DNA of 64,000 nt from Loktanella sp. S4079 (GCF_000967725.1 NZ_JXYE01000001.1:124001-188000), one strand, 5' to 3'. Counted from the stretch's first letter, positions 27,360 through 37,439 are shown. A program made the numbers and translations. The notes: generated by a model not told the origin, from the letters alone.

Positions 27360-28286
27360 TTATTCGTGAAAAGGCGCCACAGTTTCGCGCCGCCCCAGCA
27401 TAAATGCGTCCGCCACATGTAATAGCGGGCTGACATCAACATCGGATTGGCCCGTCTCAATCAGCTCGGCAAAACGGTGATAGAGACCGGGGTATTCGCC
27501 TGCTTCGGGGACCTGTTGGGGCTGGCCGTTGATCGTCATCTTTGCGCCGCCGTCAGTCAGTTTTAGCTGGCCATCCGTTGTCTCGACCGTGATGTTCCAC
27601 GTCTGTGGACCCTCTTGTAGCCAGTCGAAATCGGCGGCAACCGTCATGCCTGCTGGCCCTGCAAAGTGCAGATCAGCGGCAATCGGCGTCTCGCGATTTT
27701 CGGGGAACTTCAAAACAGCATCTGTCAGGTGGACGGGGTTCGGCAAGATTTCGGTCATAATCGACAGGGCATTAATGCCGGGATCGAACACACCCAGACC
27801 ACCGGCTTGCCATATCCATTCTTGACCCGGATGCCAGCGGCGCACGTCTTCTTTCCAGTCGATTTGAACATGGGTAATTTGCCGATCAGACAGCCAACCA
27901 CGCGCTGCAGGGACCGCCGCCGCGTAGCGCGAATGCCAAGTCGCAAACAAGGTGACGCCTTTGGCCTTTGCCAAGTGCTCTAGCTTGCGGACTTCGCTGA
28001 CGGTGGCGCCGGGGGGCTTTTCCAGCATCGTATGCTTGCCCGCGATGATCGACTTGACCGCAATTTCATAACGCGGCTGAGGCGGCATACATAGCGACAG
28101 TGCGGAAATATCGGCACGCGCGGCCAGCAGCCCCGCAATATCGGTGAAATTCTCAACGCCATCGACACCGCCAGAGCGGCTGACGGTCGCCGCAAGCTCC
28201 ATCGTGTCGTTGCCAGCAATCGCTGGAATATGTTGATCGCGGGCAATTTTGCCAACGCCGAGAATTGCAATCTTAGTGGCTGTCAC
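27360..28286 (-). CDS. L-arabinose/D-galactose 1-dehydrogenase (Gfo/Idh/MocA family)
   Basis: A 308-residue NAD(P)-dependent sugar dehydrogenase. The start is the GTG at 28286 (VTATKIAILGVGKIARDQHI), preceded by GAGG; it overlaps the dehydratase gene by 14 bases, and gives the size of the Azospirillum brasilense L-arabinose 1-dehydrogenase. Motifs shared with that enzyme are LGVGKIARDQHIPAI, MLEKPPGATVSEV, TLFATWHSR, WKEDVRRWHPGQEWIW and GVFDPGINALSI. It oxidises L-arabinose (and probably D-galactose) to the aldonolactone. No lactonase gene is nearby. A reading frame continuing to 28475 is inside the upstream gene. Confidence 0.85.
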   Translation of the reverse strand: MTATKIAILGVGKIARDQHIPAIAGNDTMELAATVSRSGGVDGVENFTDIAGLLAARADISALSLCMPPQPRYEIAVKSIIAGKHTMLEKPPGATVSEVRKLEHLAKAKGVTLFATWHSRYAAAVPAARGWLSDRQITHVQIDWKEDVRRWHPGQEWIWQAGGLGVFDPGINALSIMTEILPNPVHLTDAVLKFPENRETPIAADLHFAGPAGMTVAADFDWLQEGPQTWNITVETTDGQLKLTDGGAKMTINGQPQQVPEAGEYPGLYHRFAELIETGQSDVDVSPLLHVADAFMLGRRETVAPFHE

Positions 28287-30015
28287 GGGGTACCTCGTTT
28301 CCACGTTGTCCTTTGAGAACGTCAAAGTCCGCACCTGTGTCCGCGCCTTCGACGTGATCCAGATACAACCGTGAATACCCGCCGACCACCGCGTTTTTCG
28401 GCGCGGACCAAGCAGCCAGCCGGGTGGCAAGCTCGTCTTCGCTGATATCAAGGTGAATGCGTCGGGCGGCGACATCTAGTTCAATCATATCGCCGTTTTG
28501 CACGACGGCCAAAGGACCACCCGCCGCGGCCTCGGGCGCAGTGTGGAGAACAACGGTGCCATAGGCGGTGCCCGACATACGCGCATCGGAAATACGGACC
28601 ATGTCGGTGATGCCCTTCTTGAGCACCTTGGGCGGAAGCCCCATGTTGCCGACCTCTGACATGCCCGGATAGCCTTTGGGGCCGCAGTTCTTTAGAACCA
28701 TGACGCAGCTCTCATCAATGTCGAGCGCGTCATCGTTGATCTTGGCCTTGTAGTCGTCGATGTCCTCAAACACGACCGCGCGACCACGGTGTTTCATCAG
28801 ATGTGGGCTGGCGGCTGATGGCTTGAGCACAGCACCTTTGGGCGCAAGATTACCACGCAACACCGCGATCCCGCCCGAGGCGGCAAGCGCCTTTTCGACC
28901 GGCAAGATCACGTCTTCGTTCCAATTGGTCGCGTCTTTGACCTCGTCCCAGATACCACCACCCGAAACCGTCAGCGCATCTTTATGCAGCAATCCAGCCT
29001 CACCCAGTCGCTTAAGCACAACAGGCAGGCCCCCTGCGTAAAAGAATTCTTCCATCAAGTATTTGCCGGATGGCATCAGGTTCACAATCGTCGGCACATC
29101 ACGTCCGCAGCGATCCCAATCATCGAGTGTCAGGTCAACGCCCACGCGTCCGGCCATTGCAAGCAAATGAATCACAGCGTTGGTTGAGCCCCCAATCGCA
29201 CCGTTGGTGCGGATGGCGTTTTCAAATGCTTGTTTGGTCATGATATCGGACGGTTTTAGGTCATCTTTGACCATCTGTACGATCCGGCGACCTGTCATCT
29301 GCGCCATCACCTTGCGCCGACTATCCACGCCGGGAATCGCGGCATTACCTGACAGCGCCATGCCCAGCGCCTCGGCCATTGATGCCATGGTCGAGGCCGT
29401 GCCCATCGTATTGCAAGTCCCCGAAGACCGGCTCATGGCTTGTTCAGCTTCGAGGAAATCTTCCTTGGTCATTTTGCCAGCTTTGATGTCCTCTGACATC
29501 TGCCAGAGCGCGGTGCCTGACCCAACGCGTTCACCCCTGAACCAACCATTCAGCATAGGCCCGCCAGTGACAACGATTGACGGAATATCAGTGCTCGCCG
29601 CACCCATCATCAGGCTTGGCGTTGTCTTGTCGCACCCAACCAAAAGCACGGCACCATCAATGGGCTGGGCGCGCATGACTTCCTCGACCGCCATCGCGGC
29701 AAGGTTGCGGTACATCATCGCAGTGGGGCGAAACGTGTTTTCTGAGGCGCTAAAAACGGGGACTTCGACCGGGAAACCGCCTGCCTCCCAGACGCCCGCT
29801 TTGACCTTTTCGGCCAGTTCACGCAAATGGCCGTTGCATGGGGTCAGCTCTGACCACGTGTTCAGAATGCCGATCACCGGGCGACCGTCGAACAGATCAT
29901 GCGGATAGCCCTGATTTTTCAGCCAGCCCCGATGATAAATGTTATCGCGTGACGTGCCGCCATACCATTCTTGGGACCGAAGCTTGCGGGGCCATTTTGC
30001 CGGGGTAAAGGTCAT
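28273..30015 (-). CDS. L-arabinonate dehydratase (IlvD/Edd family)
   Basis: A 580-residue Fe-S dehydratase that removes water from a sugar acid to give 2-keto-3-deoxy-arabonate. Cluster cysteines lie in VGCDKTTPSLMMGAAS and RSSGTCNTMGTASTMAS; other family signatures are NCGPKGYPGMSEVGN and SDARMSGTAYGTVV. The length fits the IlvD/Edd sugar-acid subgroup (arabinonate, galactonate, xylonate) rather than 6-phosphogluconate dehydratase. The genes around it make L-arabinonate the most likely substrate, with D-galactonate second. The downstream dehydrogenase gene overlaps its 3' end. Confidence 0.88.
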   Translation of the reverse strand: MTFTPAKWPRKLRSQEWYGGTSRDNIYHRGWLKNQGYPHDLFDGRPVIGILNTWSELTPCNGHLRELAEKVKAGVWEAGGFPVEVPVFSASENTFRPTAMMYRNLAAMAVEEVMRAQPIDGAVLLVGCDKTTPSLMMGAASTDIPSIVVTGGPMLNGWFRGERVGSGTALWQMSEDIKAGKMTKEDFLEAEQAMSRSSGTCNTMGTASTMASMAEALGMALSGNAAIPGVDSRRKVMAQMTGRRIVQMVKDDLKPSDIMTKQAFENAIRTNGAIGGSTNAVIHLLAMAGRVGVDLTLDDWDRCGRDVPTIVNLMPSGKYLMEEFFYAGGLPVVLKRLGEAGLLHKDALTVSGGGIWDEVKDATNWNEDVILPVEKALAASGGIAVLRGNLAPKGAVLKPSAASPHLMKHRGRAVVFEDIDDYKAKINDDALDIDESCVMVLKNCGPKGYPGMSEVGNMGLPPKVLKKGITDMVRISDARMSGTAYGTVVLHTAPEAAAGGPLAVVQNGDMIELDVAARRIHLDISEDELATRLAAWSAPKNAVVGGYSRLYLDHVEGADTGADFDVLKGQRGNEVPRDSH

Positions 30016-30024
30016 TTGCGGCTC

Positions 30025-31008
30025 CTAGAGTTTGCGAACTGCCACAGCACCAGCGACGGCAGGGGCGGTGGACATAGGGTTACGCAATGGCAGGCCAAAA
30101 GCGGGTGCGCCGATTTCAAATACATCACCGTCTTGTGGCACTACGCCATCAGCGAAAGAGAGGGTCGCTGTGCCGAACATATGCACATGGACATCACCCG
30201 GCTGGCAAAACACATCGTATTTGAAATGATGGTGTTCCAGATTGGCAATCGTGTGCGACATGTTCTCTTCTCCGGACAGGAAGGGCTTTTCGAATATCAC
30301 CTGATCACCCCGGATGATTTTGCTGACGCCTTCGACACTATTGGGCAGATCCCCCACCAGCAGTTCTGGCCCCACGGAACAGGGTCGCAATTTCGAATGC
30401 GCGAGATACAAATAGTTTTGGCGCTCGGTCACGTGGTCCGAAAATTCATTGGCAAGAGCAAAGCCCAACCGAAACGGCGTGCCGTCAGCACCAATGATAT
30501 AGAGCCCAGCAAGTTCAGGTTCTTCGCCGCCATCCAAAGCAAACGAGGGGGACACCAATGGCGCGCCCGGCGCGACCAAGGCGGCACCTGTGCCTTTGTA
30601 GAACCATTCAGGTTGCACACCCACCTGTCCCGCATCTGGTTTGCCGCTTTCGACGCCCAAACGAAACATCTTCATGGAATCCGTTTCTTCGTCGGCTTTC
30701 GCATGCATTGACGCACGGGTTGAGGCGGACCCAAGGTGCGTGAGCCCCGTACCCGTCAGATGCAAATGCGCGGGATCAGGATGGGTAAGCGGCGGCAGCA
30801 AATGTCCCTCAGCGTAAAGCGCGTCTAGGTCAACCGCCGCGCCCAATCCGACCTGCGCGATATGCGCATGTAGGGTGGTGCCATTTGCCACGCAGTCCAT
30901 TGCCATTTCATAGAGCGATTGGTTTGATTTCACCTCAAAGGCTTCGGTTCCGTCGCGTGCGACCACCTGAATTTGACCATCAGGTTTGCGGTATTGTGAA
31001 ATGAGCAT
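30025..31008 (-). CDS. gguC: GguC/AraD1-family protein, probable 2-keto-3-deoxypentonate dehydratase
   Basis: A 327-residue protein of the FAH superfamily. The C-terminal two thirds carry the FAH-like metal-site region: GEEPELAGLYIIG, LGFALANEFSDH, YLAHSKLRPCSVGPELL and MFGTATLSFADGV. It is the GguC member of the Agrobacterium chvE-gguABC operon type. GguC has no proven activity that I can cite with certainty, but the related Caulobacter XylX dehydrates 2-keto-3-deoxyxylonate, and in this operon no other candidate for dehydrating 2-keto-3-deoxyarabonate is present. That function is therefore an inference from context and superfamily. Confidence 0.75.
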   Translation of the reverse strand: MLISQYRKPDGQIQVVARDGTEAFEVKSNQSLYEMAMDCVANGTTLHAHIAQVGLGAAVDLDALYAEGHLLPPLTHPDPAHLHLTGTGLTHLGSASTRASMHAKADEETDSMKMFRLGVESGKPDAGQVGVQPEWFYKGTGAALVAPGAPLVSPSFALDGGEEPELAGLYIIGADGTPFRLGFALANEFSDHVTERQNYLYLAHSKLRPCSVGPELLVGDLPNSVEGVSKIIRGDQVIFEKPFLSGEENMSHTIANLEHHHFKYDVFCQPGDVHVHMFGTATLSFADGVVPQDGDVFEIGAPAFGLPLRNPMSTAPAVAGAVAVRKL

Positions 31009-31012
31009 CCGC

Positions 31013-32221
31013 TTAGCCTTTCTTTTTGTTCATCACGTCAAAAACAACGGCAGCCAGCAGAACAAGCCCCTTGATCACTTGCTGCCAGTCAATCCCGATC
31101 CCAAGGATCGACATTCCGTTGTTCATAACACCCATGATAAAGGCACCGATCACAGCACCCACGACCGTACCAACGCCGCCAGCCATTGACGCGCCGCCAA
31201 TAAACACAGCCGCAATCACGTCTAGCTCAAAGCCCAAGCCCGCCTTGGGGGTTGCCGTGTTCAACCGCGCGGCAAACACCAGCCCCGCAAGCGCGGCCAA
31301 GACACCCATGTTCGCAAAGGTGAAAAAGGTCAGCTTTTTGCTGTTGATACCCGACAGCATCGCCGCCTTTTCATTGCCGCCGATGGCATAGATCCGGCGC
31401 CCCATCGTCGTGCGTGAGGTGACGAACGAATACACAGCAATCAGCAATGCCATCACAATGAAAACATTCGGCAAGCCTCGGAAATCGGCCATCAGCCAGC
31501 TCATGTAGATTAGCGCAATAAAGATCAGCGCGTTCTTGGCTGCAAAGAACAGAAATGGTTCTTCGATGCTTCCGGTTTTGGCGGCCTCCATCCGGCTACG
31601 CACGGCGAGCCCAACAATGATCAGCGCCACAAGCACACCGATAAAGAGTGAGAAAAGATTTAGATCTTCGCCCCCAAATAAATCGGGGATAAAGCCCGAC
31701 GCGATCAGTTGAAACTGCTTGGGGAACGGGCCAACGGATTGGCCTGCCAGCAACCACAGGGTCAGCCCCTTGAACACCAGCATCCCAGCCAAAGTCACGA
31801 TGAAAGACGGAATCCGCAAATAGGCGATCCAGAACCCTTGCGCCATTCCAATCAGGCCGCCAGCGATCAAGCATAGGATCGCCGCAATCGGATAGGGAAT
31901 ATCCCAATTCACTATCATCACAGCGGCCAACGCACCGATGAATCCCATTACGGAGCCAACCGACAAATCAATATGCCCGGCAACAATGACCAGCAGCATC
32001 CCGACGGCCATGATAATGATGTAGGAATTTTGCAGGATCAGGTTGGTTAGGTTTACCGGCTTGAGCAGAATGCCGTCTGTCGTAATCTGAAAGAAGATCA
32101 TAATCGCAACCAGTGCGAACAGAATGCCGTATTCCCGCATGTGACTACGCAAGAATGACCAGCTGGATTTGACCTCGATATTGGGCTGATCGTGAACAGA
32201 GTTTGTGGTTGCCTGGGTCAT
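31013..32221 (-). CDS. gguB: Multiple-sugar ABC transporter permease GguB
   Basis: A 402-residue membrane permease of the ribose/xylose/ChvE class (about ten hydrophobic segments). Typical stretches are [20 protein letters not shown] near 100, [32 protein letters not shown] and the C-terminal [20 protein letters not shown]. It forms the membrane channel with the two-domain ATPase GguA. The start codon overlaps the gguA stop by 4 bases. It belongs to the ChvE system, which takes up arabinose, galactose, glucose, xylose and similar sugars. Confidence 0.9.
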   Translation of the reverse strand: MTQATTNSVHDQPNIEVKSSWSFLRSHMREYGILFALVAIMIFFQITTDGILLKPVNLTNLILQNSYIIIMAVGMLLVIVAGHIDLSVGSVMGFIGALAAVMIVNWDIPYPIAAILCLIAGGLIGMAQGFWIAYLRIPSFIVTLAGMLVFKGLTLWLLAGQSVGPFPKQFQLIASGFIPDLFGGEDLNLFSLFIGVLVALIIVGLAVRSRMEAAKTGSIEEPFLFFAAKNALIFIALIYMSWLMADFRGLPNVFIVMALLIAVYSFVTSRTTMGRRIYAIGGNEKAAMLSGINSKKLTFFTFANMGVLAALAGLVFAARLNTATPKAGLGFELDVIAAVFIGGASMAGGVGTVVGAVIGAFIMGVMNNGMSILGIGIDWQQVIKGLVLLAAVVFDVMNKKKG

Positions 32222-33750
32222 GCCTGGTCCCCTGATTTAATGATAGTGGCCATGATTTTTTCTTGCGAAGCGTCCTCGGTCGGCATTTCGCCCACAAAAC
32301 GGCCTTCGTTCATGACATAAAGTCGGTCGGTAATGCCCAGAAGTTCGGGCAACTCAGAAGAGATCACGATGATCGCTTTGCCAGATGCGGCCAACTCGCG
32401 GATCACGGTGTAGATTTCGAATTTCGCGCCAACATCAATACCACGTGTTGGTTCATCTAGGATCAGCACATCAGGATCCGAAAACAGCCATTTCGACAGG
32501 ACGACTTTTTGCTGATTGCCGCCTGATAGGTTCACCGTCTCTTGTTCAATCGAACTGGATTTAATGTTTAATCGGTCGCGATATTGGTTGCCAACTGCCG
32601 CTTCTTTGGCGCTGTTGACGACGATCCCATTGGCCACACCTTCGAGATCAGCAAGCGGCACGTTGCGCCGGATCGTATCATCTAAAACAAGGCCGTAGGT
32701 CTTGCGATCTTCTGTCGCGTAGGCAAGCCCGGCGTTGATCGCGCTGCGCACGTTGGGCATCTGCACAGGTGTGCCATTCATCAGCACCTCACCCCGGATA
32801 TTTGCGCCGTAACTGCCGCCAAACAGTGACATCGCCAGCTCTGTCCGGCCTGCCCCCATAAGGCCCGCAATGCCCAGAACCTCGCCCTTTTTCACGTTGA
32901 ACGAGACATCTTTGACCACCTCGCGCTCTGCGTGAAGCGGATGGGTCACGCACCAGTTCTTGACCTCCATCGCGATCTCATCACGCGCATGTGGGATGCG
33001 TGGCGGATAGCGATCATCAAGCGAACGCCCAACCATATCGCGGATAATATCGTCTTCGCTTATGCCCGCACTGCAATCCAACCGCGACACGGCAGTGCCG
33101 TCACGGATCACTGTAATCGTATCGGCGACGCGCGAAATTTCGTTCAGTTTGTGCGAAATCAGGATCGAGGTAATGCCCCGCGCTTTGAACTCGAGCAGCA
33201 GGTCCAGCAGCTTTTCACTGTCGGTTTCATTAAGCGACGACGTCGGTTCATCCAAAATCAAAAGACGCACGTTTTTCGACAGCGCTTTGGCAATTTCGAC
33301 CAATTGCTGCTTACCAAGACCCAAGTTGTCGACAATTGTGTCGGGGTGTTCGTGTAAACCAACGCGCTCTAGAACTTCGGCGGCACCTTCGCGGGTTTGG
33401 CGCCAATCAATCACGCCACGTTGCGCGCGCTCATTTCCCAAAAAGATATTCTCGGCCACAGACAAGAGCGGAACCAGCGCCAGTTCTTGGTGGATGATGA
33501 TGATGCCGTCGCTTTCGCTATCGCGGATACTGCCAAAGCTTTTGACTTCGCCATCATAGACAATATCGCCTGTGTAGCTGCCATGCGGGTAAACACCCGA
33601 AAGCACCTTCATGAGGGTCGATTTACCCGCTCCGTTTTCACCAACTAGGGCGTGAATTTCGCCTTCGGCCACAGAGAGGCTCACCTGATCGAGCGCTTTG
33701 ACACCGGGAAATTCCTTGGTGATGGCGCGCATTTCTAAGATTGTAGACAT
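32218..33750 (-). CDS. gguA: Multiple-sugar ABC transporter ATP-binding protein GguA
   Basis: A 510-residue ATPase with two ABC domains, as in all ribose-class importers. Domain 1 has Walker [15 protein letters not shown] (about 38), signature [12 protein letters not shown] and Walker [11 protein letters not shown]. Domain 2 is degenerate at Walker A ([13 protein letters not shown]) and has signature [15 protein letters not shown] and [12 protein letters not shown]. It overlaps gguB by 4 bases. The gap to chvE upstream contains two hairpins, which probably lower the level of gguA and gguB relative to the binding protein. Confidence 0.93.
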   Translation of the reverse strand: MSTILEMRAITKEFPGVKALDQVSLSVAEGEIHALVGENGAGKSTLMKVLSGVYPHGSYTGDIVYDGEVKSFGSIRDSESDGIIIIHQELALVPLLSVAENIFLGNERAQRGVIDWRQTREGAAEVLERVGLHEHPDTIVDNLGLGKQQLVEIAKALSKNVRLLILDEPTSSLNETDSEKLLDLLLEFKARGITSILISHKLNEISRVADTITVIRDGTAVSRLDCSAGISEDDIIRDMVGRSLDDRYPPRIPHARDEIAMEVKNWCVTHPLHAEREVVKDVSFNVKKGEVLGIAGLMGAGRTELAMSLFGGSYGANIRGEVLMNGTPVQMPNVRSAINAGLAYATEDRKTYGLVLDDTIRRNVPLADLEGVANGIVVNSAKEAAVGNQYRDRLNIKSSSIEQETVNLSGGNQQKVVLSKWLFSDPDVLILDEPTRGIDVGAKFEIYTVIRELAASGKAIIVISSELPELLGITDRLYVMNEGRFVGEMPTEDASQEKIMATIIKSGDQA

Positions 33751-33780
33751 TCAAATTGCTCTCGTATGAGCTGAAAGAGG

Positions 33781-33845
33781 TGGTTCCCGCCGAAAGATTT
33801 GGGAACAAGCGGGAACCAAGTTGGCGGCAGGCAGGGTACCCGCCA
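33781..33845 (-). terminator. Two intercistronic hairpins after chvE
   Basis: TGGTTCCCGC (33781) pairs with GCGGGAACCA (33809) around an 18-base loop, and TGGCGG (33822) with CCGCCA (33840). They sit between the chvE stop and gguA, with no T-tract, so partial termination or mRNA protection is likelier than full stop. Similar hairpins follow the other two binding-protein genes of the window. Confidence 0.55.
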
Positions 33846-33859
33846 CCAGGGAGACACGG

Positions 33860-34921
33860 TTACTCGATCTGATCTGCGGTGTAGTAACCGCCGTCGATCA
33901 GTACGGATTCCCAGTTTTCGACAGTCACAGCGACCGGCTCTAGCAGGTACGATGGAACAACTTTGACGCCGTTATCGTATGTCGTGGTGTCGTTGATTTC
34001 CGGCTCACCATCGTTCAGCAGCGCCTCGACCATACCCACGGTGACACGGGCAAGTTCGCGCGTATCTTTAAAGATGGTTGAGTATTGCTCGCCCGCGATC
34101 ATGGATTTGACCGATGGCACCTCGGCGTCTTGGCCAGATACAATTGGCATCAACATATCGCCGGAACCATATCCAACGCCCTTGAGCGAAGACAGAATCC
34201 CGATCGACAGACCGTCATAAGGTGATAGCACCCCGTGGACTTTTGCATCGGTGTAGTTTGCAGACAAAAGGTTATCCATGCGCGCCTGCGCCACAGATCC
34301 GTCCCAGCGCAAAGTACCAACAGTATCCATACCCATCTGGCCAGACTGGATCACGATATCACCTGAATCGATCAGCGGCTGCAGTACAGACATCGCGCCA
34401 TCATAAAAGAAATAGGCGTTGTTATCGTCTGGGCTGCCACCAAATAGCTCGACATTCCACGGCTTTTCATTTGGGAACCGCGCGTTCAGGCCGTCAACAA
34501 CAGTCGTCGCCTGCTGGACGCCCACCTTAAAGTTATCGAATGTCGCATAGTAGCTGACATCGCCACTGTCTCGGATCAAGCGGTCATAGGCCACAACTTC
34601 GATGTCTGATGCCGCGGCATTTGCCAGCGCATTCGACAGTGTCGTGCCATCAATCGCAGCGATTACCAAAACATCCACACCTTTGGTGATCATGTTTTCG
34701 ATCTGCGCAAGCTGGTTGGGAATGTCATCTTCTGCGTATTGCAGATCAACTTCATAGCCTGCGGCCTCGAACTGCTGCACCATGTTTTCGCCATCAGCAA
34801 TCCAGCGTGCCGAAGATTTCGTTGGCATCGCAATTCCAACAAATCCCGCGTCCTGCGCAATCGCGCTCGATCCAAACGCAACCAACGCGGTGGTCGCGAG
34901 AATAGTCTTAAAACCAGTCAT
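33860..34921 (-). CDS. chvE: Periplasmic multiple-sugar-binding protein ChvE
   Basis: A 353-residue type-I periplasmic binding protein. The signal peptide is [20 protein letters not shown], cleaved near AIAQ. Mature motifs are [56 protein letters not shown] and [12 protein letters not shown], typical of ChvE rather than RbsB. It delivers sugars to GguAB; in Agrobacterium ChvE also signals to the virulence sensor VirA, for which nothing here speaks. ATG 34921 is preferred over 34954 because GGGAGG lies 6 bases before it. It is the first gene of the sugar operon, divergent from a GbpR-like gene. Confidence 0.9.
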   Translation of the reverse strand: MTGFKTILATTALVAFGSSAIAQDAGFVGIAMPTKSSARWIADGENMVQQFEAAGYEVDLQYAEDDIPNQLAQIENMITKGVDVLVIAAIDGTTLSNALANAAASDIEVVAYDRLIRDSGDVSYYATFDNFKVGVQQATTVVDGLNARFPNEKPWNVELFGGSPDDNNAYFFYDGAMSVLQPLIDSGDIVIQSGQMGMDTVGTLRWDGSVAQARMDNLLSANYTDAKVHGVLSPYDGLSIGILSSLKGVGYGSGDMLMPIVSGQDAEVPSVKSMIAGEQYSTIFKDTRELARVTVGMVEALLNDGEPEINDTTTYDNGVKVVPSYLLEPVAVTVENWESVLIDGGYYTADQIE

Positions 34922-35081
34922 TTCTTTCCTCCCTAGCGCATCGCAGCAGGTCAATCACGCTCGATGCGATCTGCGTATGTGCCCGTGTGCAGAGTCAATT
35001 CTCCATCCCCAACGCAAACGGCACGGGCGGCACAGTCGCAATCTTTGTCATTGCAATCAAATCAGGAATCAGCCACTGGAT

Positions 35082-35097
35082 ATATCAAATATGGTAT
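35082..35097. promoter_or_regulatory. Candidate GbpR operator, imperfect palindrome
   Basis: ATATCAAATATGGTAT is an imperfect inverted repeat (12 of 16 positions symmetric) located 16 bases before the LysR gene start, in the 191-base region divergent from chvE. Its place is where an autoregulating LysR protein would bind. The base pattern is AT-rich against its surroundings. Confidence 0.4.
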
Positions 35098-35112
35098 GAA
35101 TAGGCCCACCCG

Positions 35113-36072
35113 ATGACGAATACAGCAGGCAAAACAGCGCGGCTAATCCAGCGCGGATTGCGGTTTTCGCAACTACGGCTAATCGTGGGTATCGCTGACA
35201 CGGGACAAATTTCGACGGCGGCACAGCAGCTTGGCATGACACAACCCGCCGCATCGCGGTTGCTGTCAGAGCTGGAAAAAACAGCGGATTGCAAGCTCTA
35301 TGAACGCCACCCGCGCGGGGTCACACTGACCGAAGCTGGGGTTCTGCTTGCCGCGCATGCGCGCACAACATTGCAAGAGCTCGACAATGCCTATGATGAA
35401 ATCGCGCTGATCAATAGCGGTGCACGTGGGGTGGTGCGGATCGGCACTGTGACGGGGCCGGGGCTTGAGATTATTTTGCCAATCGTCCGCGAACTACGTG
35501 TGACCTACCCCGACATTGAATTCGATGTTCTGGTGGACACGTCTGACAAACTATCCGAGGCCTTGCTGAGCCATGATCTCGATTTCTATATCGGGCGGCT
35601 GTTGGGAAATACGGACCCGCGCAGTGTGACCATGCGCCCAATTGGCCCAGAACCCGTCGCGCTGGTTGTCAGGAATGATCACCCGCTGTTACGCAAAGCT
35701 GATCTCTCGCTCGAGGATTGCCTTGCTTATGATTGGGTCATGCAGGCACCCAATGGGTTGATGCGTTCCGCCACAGAACACTATCTGCTAGAGCACGGGC
35801 ACAAGCCGCCCGCCCGCGTGCTCAGCACCTCTTCGCTCTTGCTGACGCTAGGATTGGTCAGCGACACCAATGCGATTGCGCCCATTGCCCGCTCGGTGGC
35901 TGAACTGTTTATCAACCCCAAGCAACTGGGCGCGAACCTAAAGGTTTTGAACGTCGCAAACGATATGACAGTGCGGGCCTATTCACTTGTTCAACGGCGC
36001 GGCTCTGACCCAAGTCCCGCCGTGCGCCGGGTTTTACAGCAACTCGAAATTCGTCTCGATCAGATATCGTAG
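35113..36072 (+). CDS. gbpR: LysR-family regulator, GbpR-like
   Basis: A 319-residue LysR regulator. The winged helix-turn-helix (about 20-80) contains FSQLRLIVGIADTGQISTAA and QLGMTQPAASRLLSELEK. The rest is a type-II periplasmic-binding-like effector domain (about 105-310; RIGTVTGPGLEIILPIVREL). It is divergent from chvE just as gbpR is in Agrobacterium, where GbpR activates chvE in response to sugars such as arabinose, galactose and fucose. The last 13 bases overlap the convergent esterase gene. The symbol relies on this location. Confidence 0.8.
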   Translation: MTNTAGKTARLIQRGLRFSQLRLIVGIADTGQISTAAQQLGMTQPAASRLLSELEKTADCKLYERHPRGVTLTEAGVLLAAHARTTLQELDNAYDEIALINSGARGVVRIGTVTGPGLEIILPIVRELRVTYPDIEFDVLVDTSDKLSEALLSHDLDFYIGRLLGNTDPRSVTMRPIGPEPVALVVRNDHPLLRKADLSLEDCLAYDWVMQAPNGLMRSATEHYLLEHGHKPPARVLSTSSLLLTLGLVSDTNAIAPIARSVAELFINPKQLGANLKVLNVANDMTVRAYSLVQRRGSDPSPAVRRVLQQLEIRLDQIS

Positions 36073-37439
36073 TTTTCGAACTCTGCGAGCAACACAGTTT
36101 CTGGCGGGATATCGGATAGGTCAACGTCTTGCTCGGCCAACCAGCCATCAAGGTGCCTGAACAAATCGGCGCATGTCAATTGAACAGGCCGAAACCGCGC
36201 ATTCCACGGACCCGGTTCATAGTTTCCGTCACGATCAAACTGTCCCCCATTCCAATCGTCCCACGGGGCAGCAGGATTGATATGCCGGCCAATACCTGAT
36301 CGCAAAATCACACATTTTCCAACGGCCTCTAACGTGGCACGGCTAATCGTTCCGGTTGGCGGGGTGTATTCCGATTGCTCTGCGATAATGCACTGGTAGC
36401 CCGGAACCGTTGGGGTGCCGTAGGGCGTGGCGCGCACGGCCTCGAACCACTGACGCCCCAGACTAAAGCGACCAGCGTGTGCGTTGTCGCTGTTATCATG
36501 GGCAAAAGTGCAGTGATCAAAAACGAACCCAAATGGCGTCCGAATATTCGTGCTGGGCGCCGCGACCCAGGAATGTAACGCCCGTGACCCGCGCGAGACT
36601 ATTGTACAGGCCGTGAAATATGCGGTCGTCTGTCCAAAGATAAAATCCACATCCCCTGCAATCTTGCAGCCCCGAAAATACGAACGCACCGTTGTAAACG
36701 GCGCAGGTGATTTCAGATAAAGCGTGTCCTGATAGCTTTCGAGGTTCAAGTTTTCGCAATGCACACGGTCTGCGCCTGCCACCAGCAGCGCTACGGCCTG
36801 ATGCTGCCCGGTGCTTTGCTGAAATGCCGCGCGCGTTTTTCCTGTCTCGTCATCGGCAGGCAGCCGATCTGCGTTGTAGGTATTTTTCAAAGTCAAATGC
36901 CGCAGCTGGCAATCGTCGTTTTCGATCCGCAGAACCGAGGCATTCGCCGTCGTGATTTTATCCTTACCCGCGATCCGATCAAAGATTGCGCGGATCGATA
37001 CGTGATGATCCCGAAATCGCTCTGAAAACCGCTGATGGTATTCGTCCCCCGGCATTTCTGCGTCGATATCTGCACATATCACAGTTTTGGCTGGGTCAGG
37101 GTGTACGCCAAACAGGGTAAATGGCACCGATTGCCCATTCCATCTCAGTGATGGAACGTAAACCGGCCCCTCGTATACGCCGGGTTCAAGACCGATATAT
37201 ATCCGCTCGGCCCCTGCGCATTCAGTAACGGCGCGGTTGATCACCTCGGCAAGCCCGACATCTGGCGTCGCGATATACTTGGGCGTTACCATTTGATGCC
37301 CTGCCATAAACGCGTCATCCCATGGGTGCCACGGGTCATCACGTTCGTTCCCTGCGCGGCCGGTCTTGCCCAAGACAATTTCCGGCGCATAATCAGCGGC
37401 TTGCACTGGGGTAAGCTGGGGTCTGTATTTATGAACCAA
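36060..37439 (-). CDS. Pectin methylesterase, CE8 family, no signal peptide
   Basis: About 459 residues. Right-handed beta-helix esterase that removes methyl groups from pectin or oligogalacturonides. The catalytic set is present (numbering from the TTG start): QAVALLV (Q214), ESYQDTLYL (D238), GDVDFIFG (D265) and FSLGRQW (R329, W331). No signal peptide, so it should act on imported oligomers, as cytoplasmic PemB-like enzymes do. The start is uncertain: TTG 37439 has AAGG 9 bases upstream and overlaps the GH105 stop by 11 bases; the longer frame to 37475 begins with ATG (MLCHSRRIR) deep in GH105. Last gene of its operon. Confidence 0.85.
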   Translation of the reverse strand: MVHKYRPQLTPVQAADYAPEIVLGKTGRAGNERDDPWHPWDDAFMAGHQMVTPKYIATPDVGLAEVINRAVTECAGAERIYIGLEPGVYEGPVYVPSLRWNGQSVPFTLFGVHPDPAKTVICADIDAEMPGDEYHQRFSERFRDHHVSIRAIFDRIAGKDKITTANASVLRIENDDCQLRHLTLKNTYNADRLPADDETGKTRAAFQQSTGQHQAVALLVAGADRVHCENLNLESYQDTLYLKSPAPFTTVRSYFRGCKIAGDVDFIFGQTTAYFTACTIVSRGSRALHSWVAAPSTNIRTPFGFVFDHCTFAHDNSDNAHAGRFSLGRQWFEAVRATPYGTPTVPGYQCIIAEQSEYTPPTGTISRATLEAVGKCVILRSGIGRHINPAAPWDDWNGGQFDRDGNYEPGPWNARFRPVQLTCADLFRHLDGWLAEQDVDLSDIPPETVLLAEFENYDI

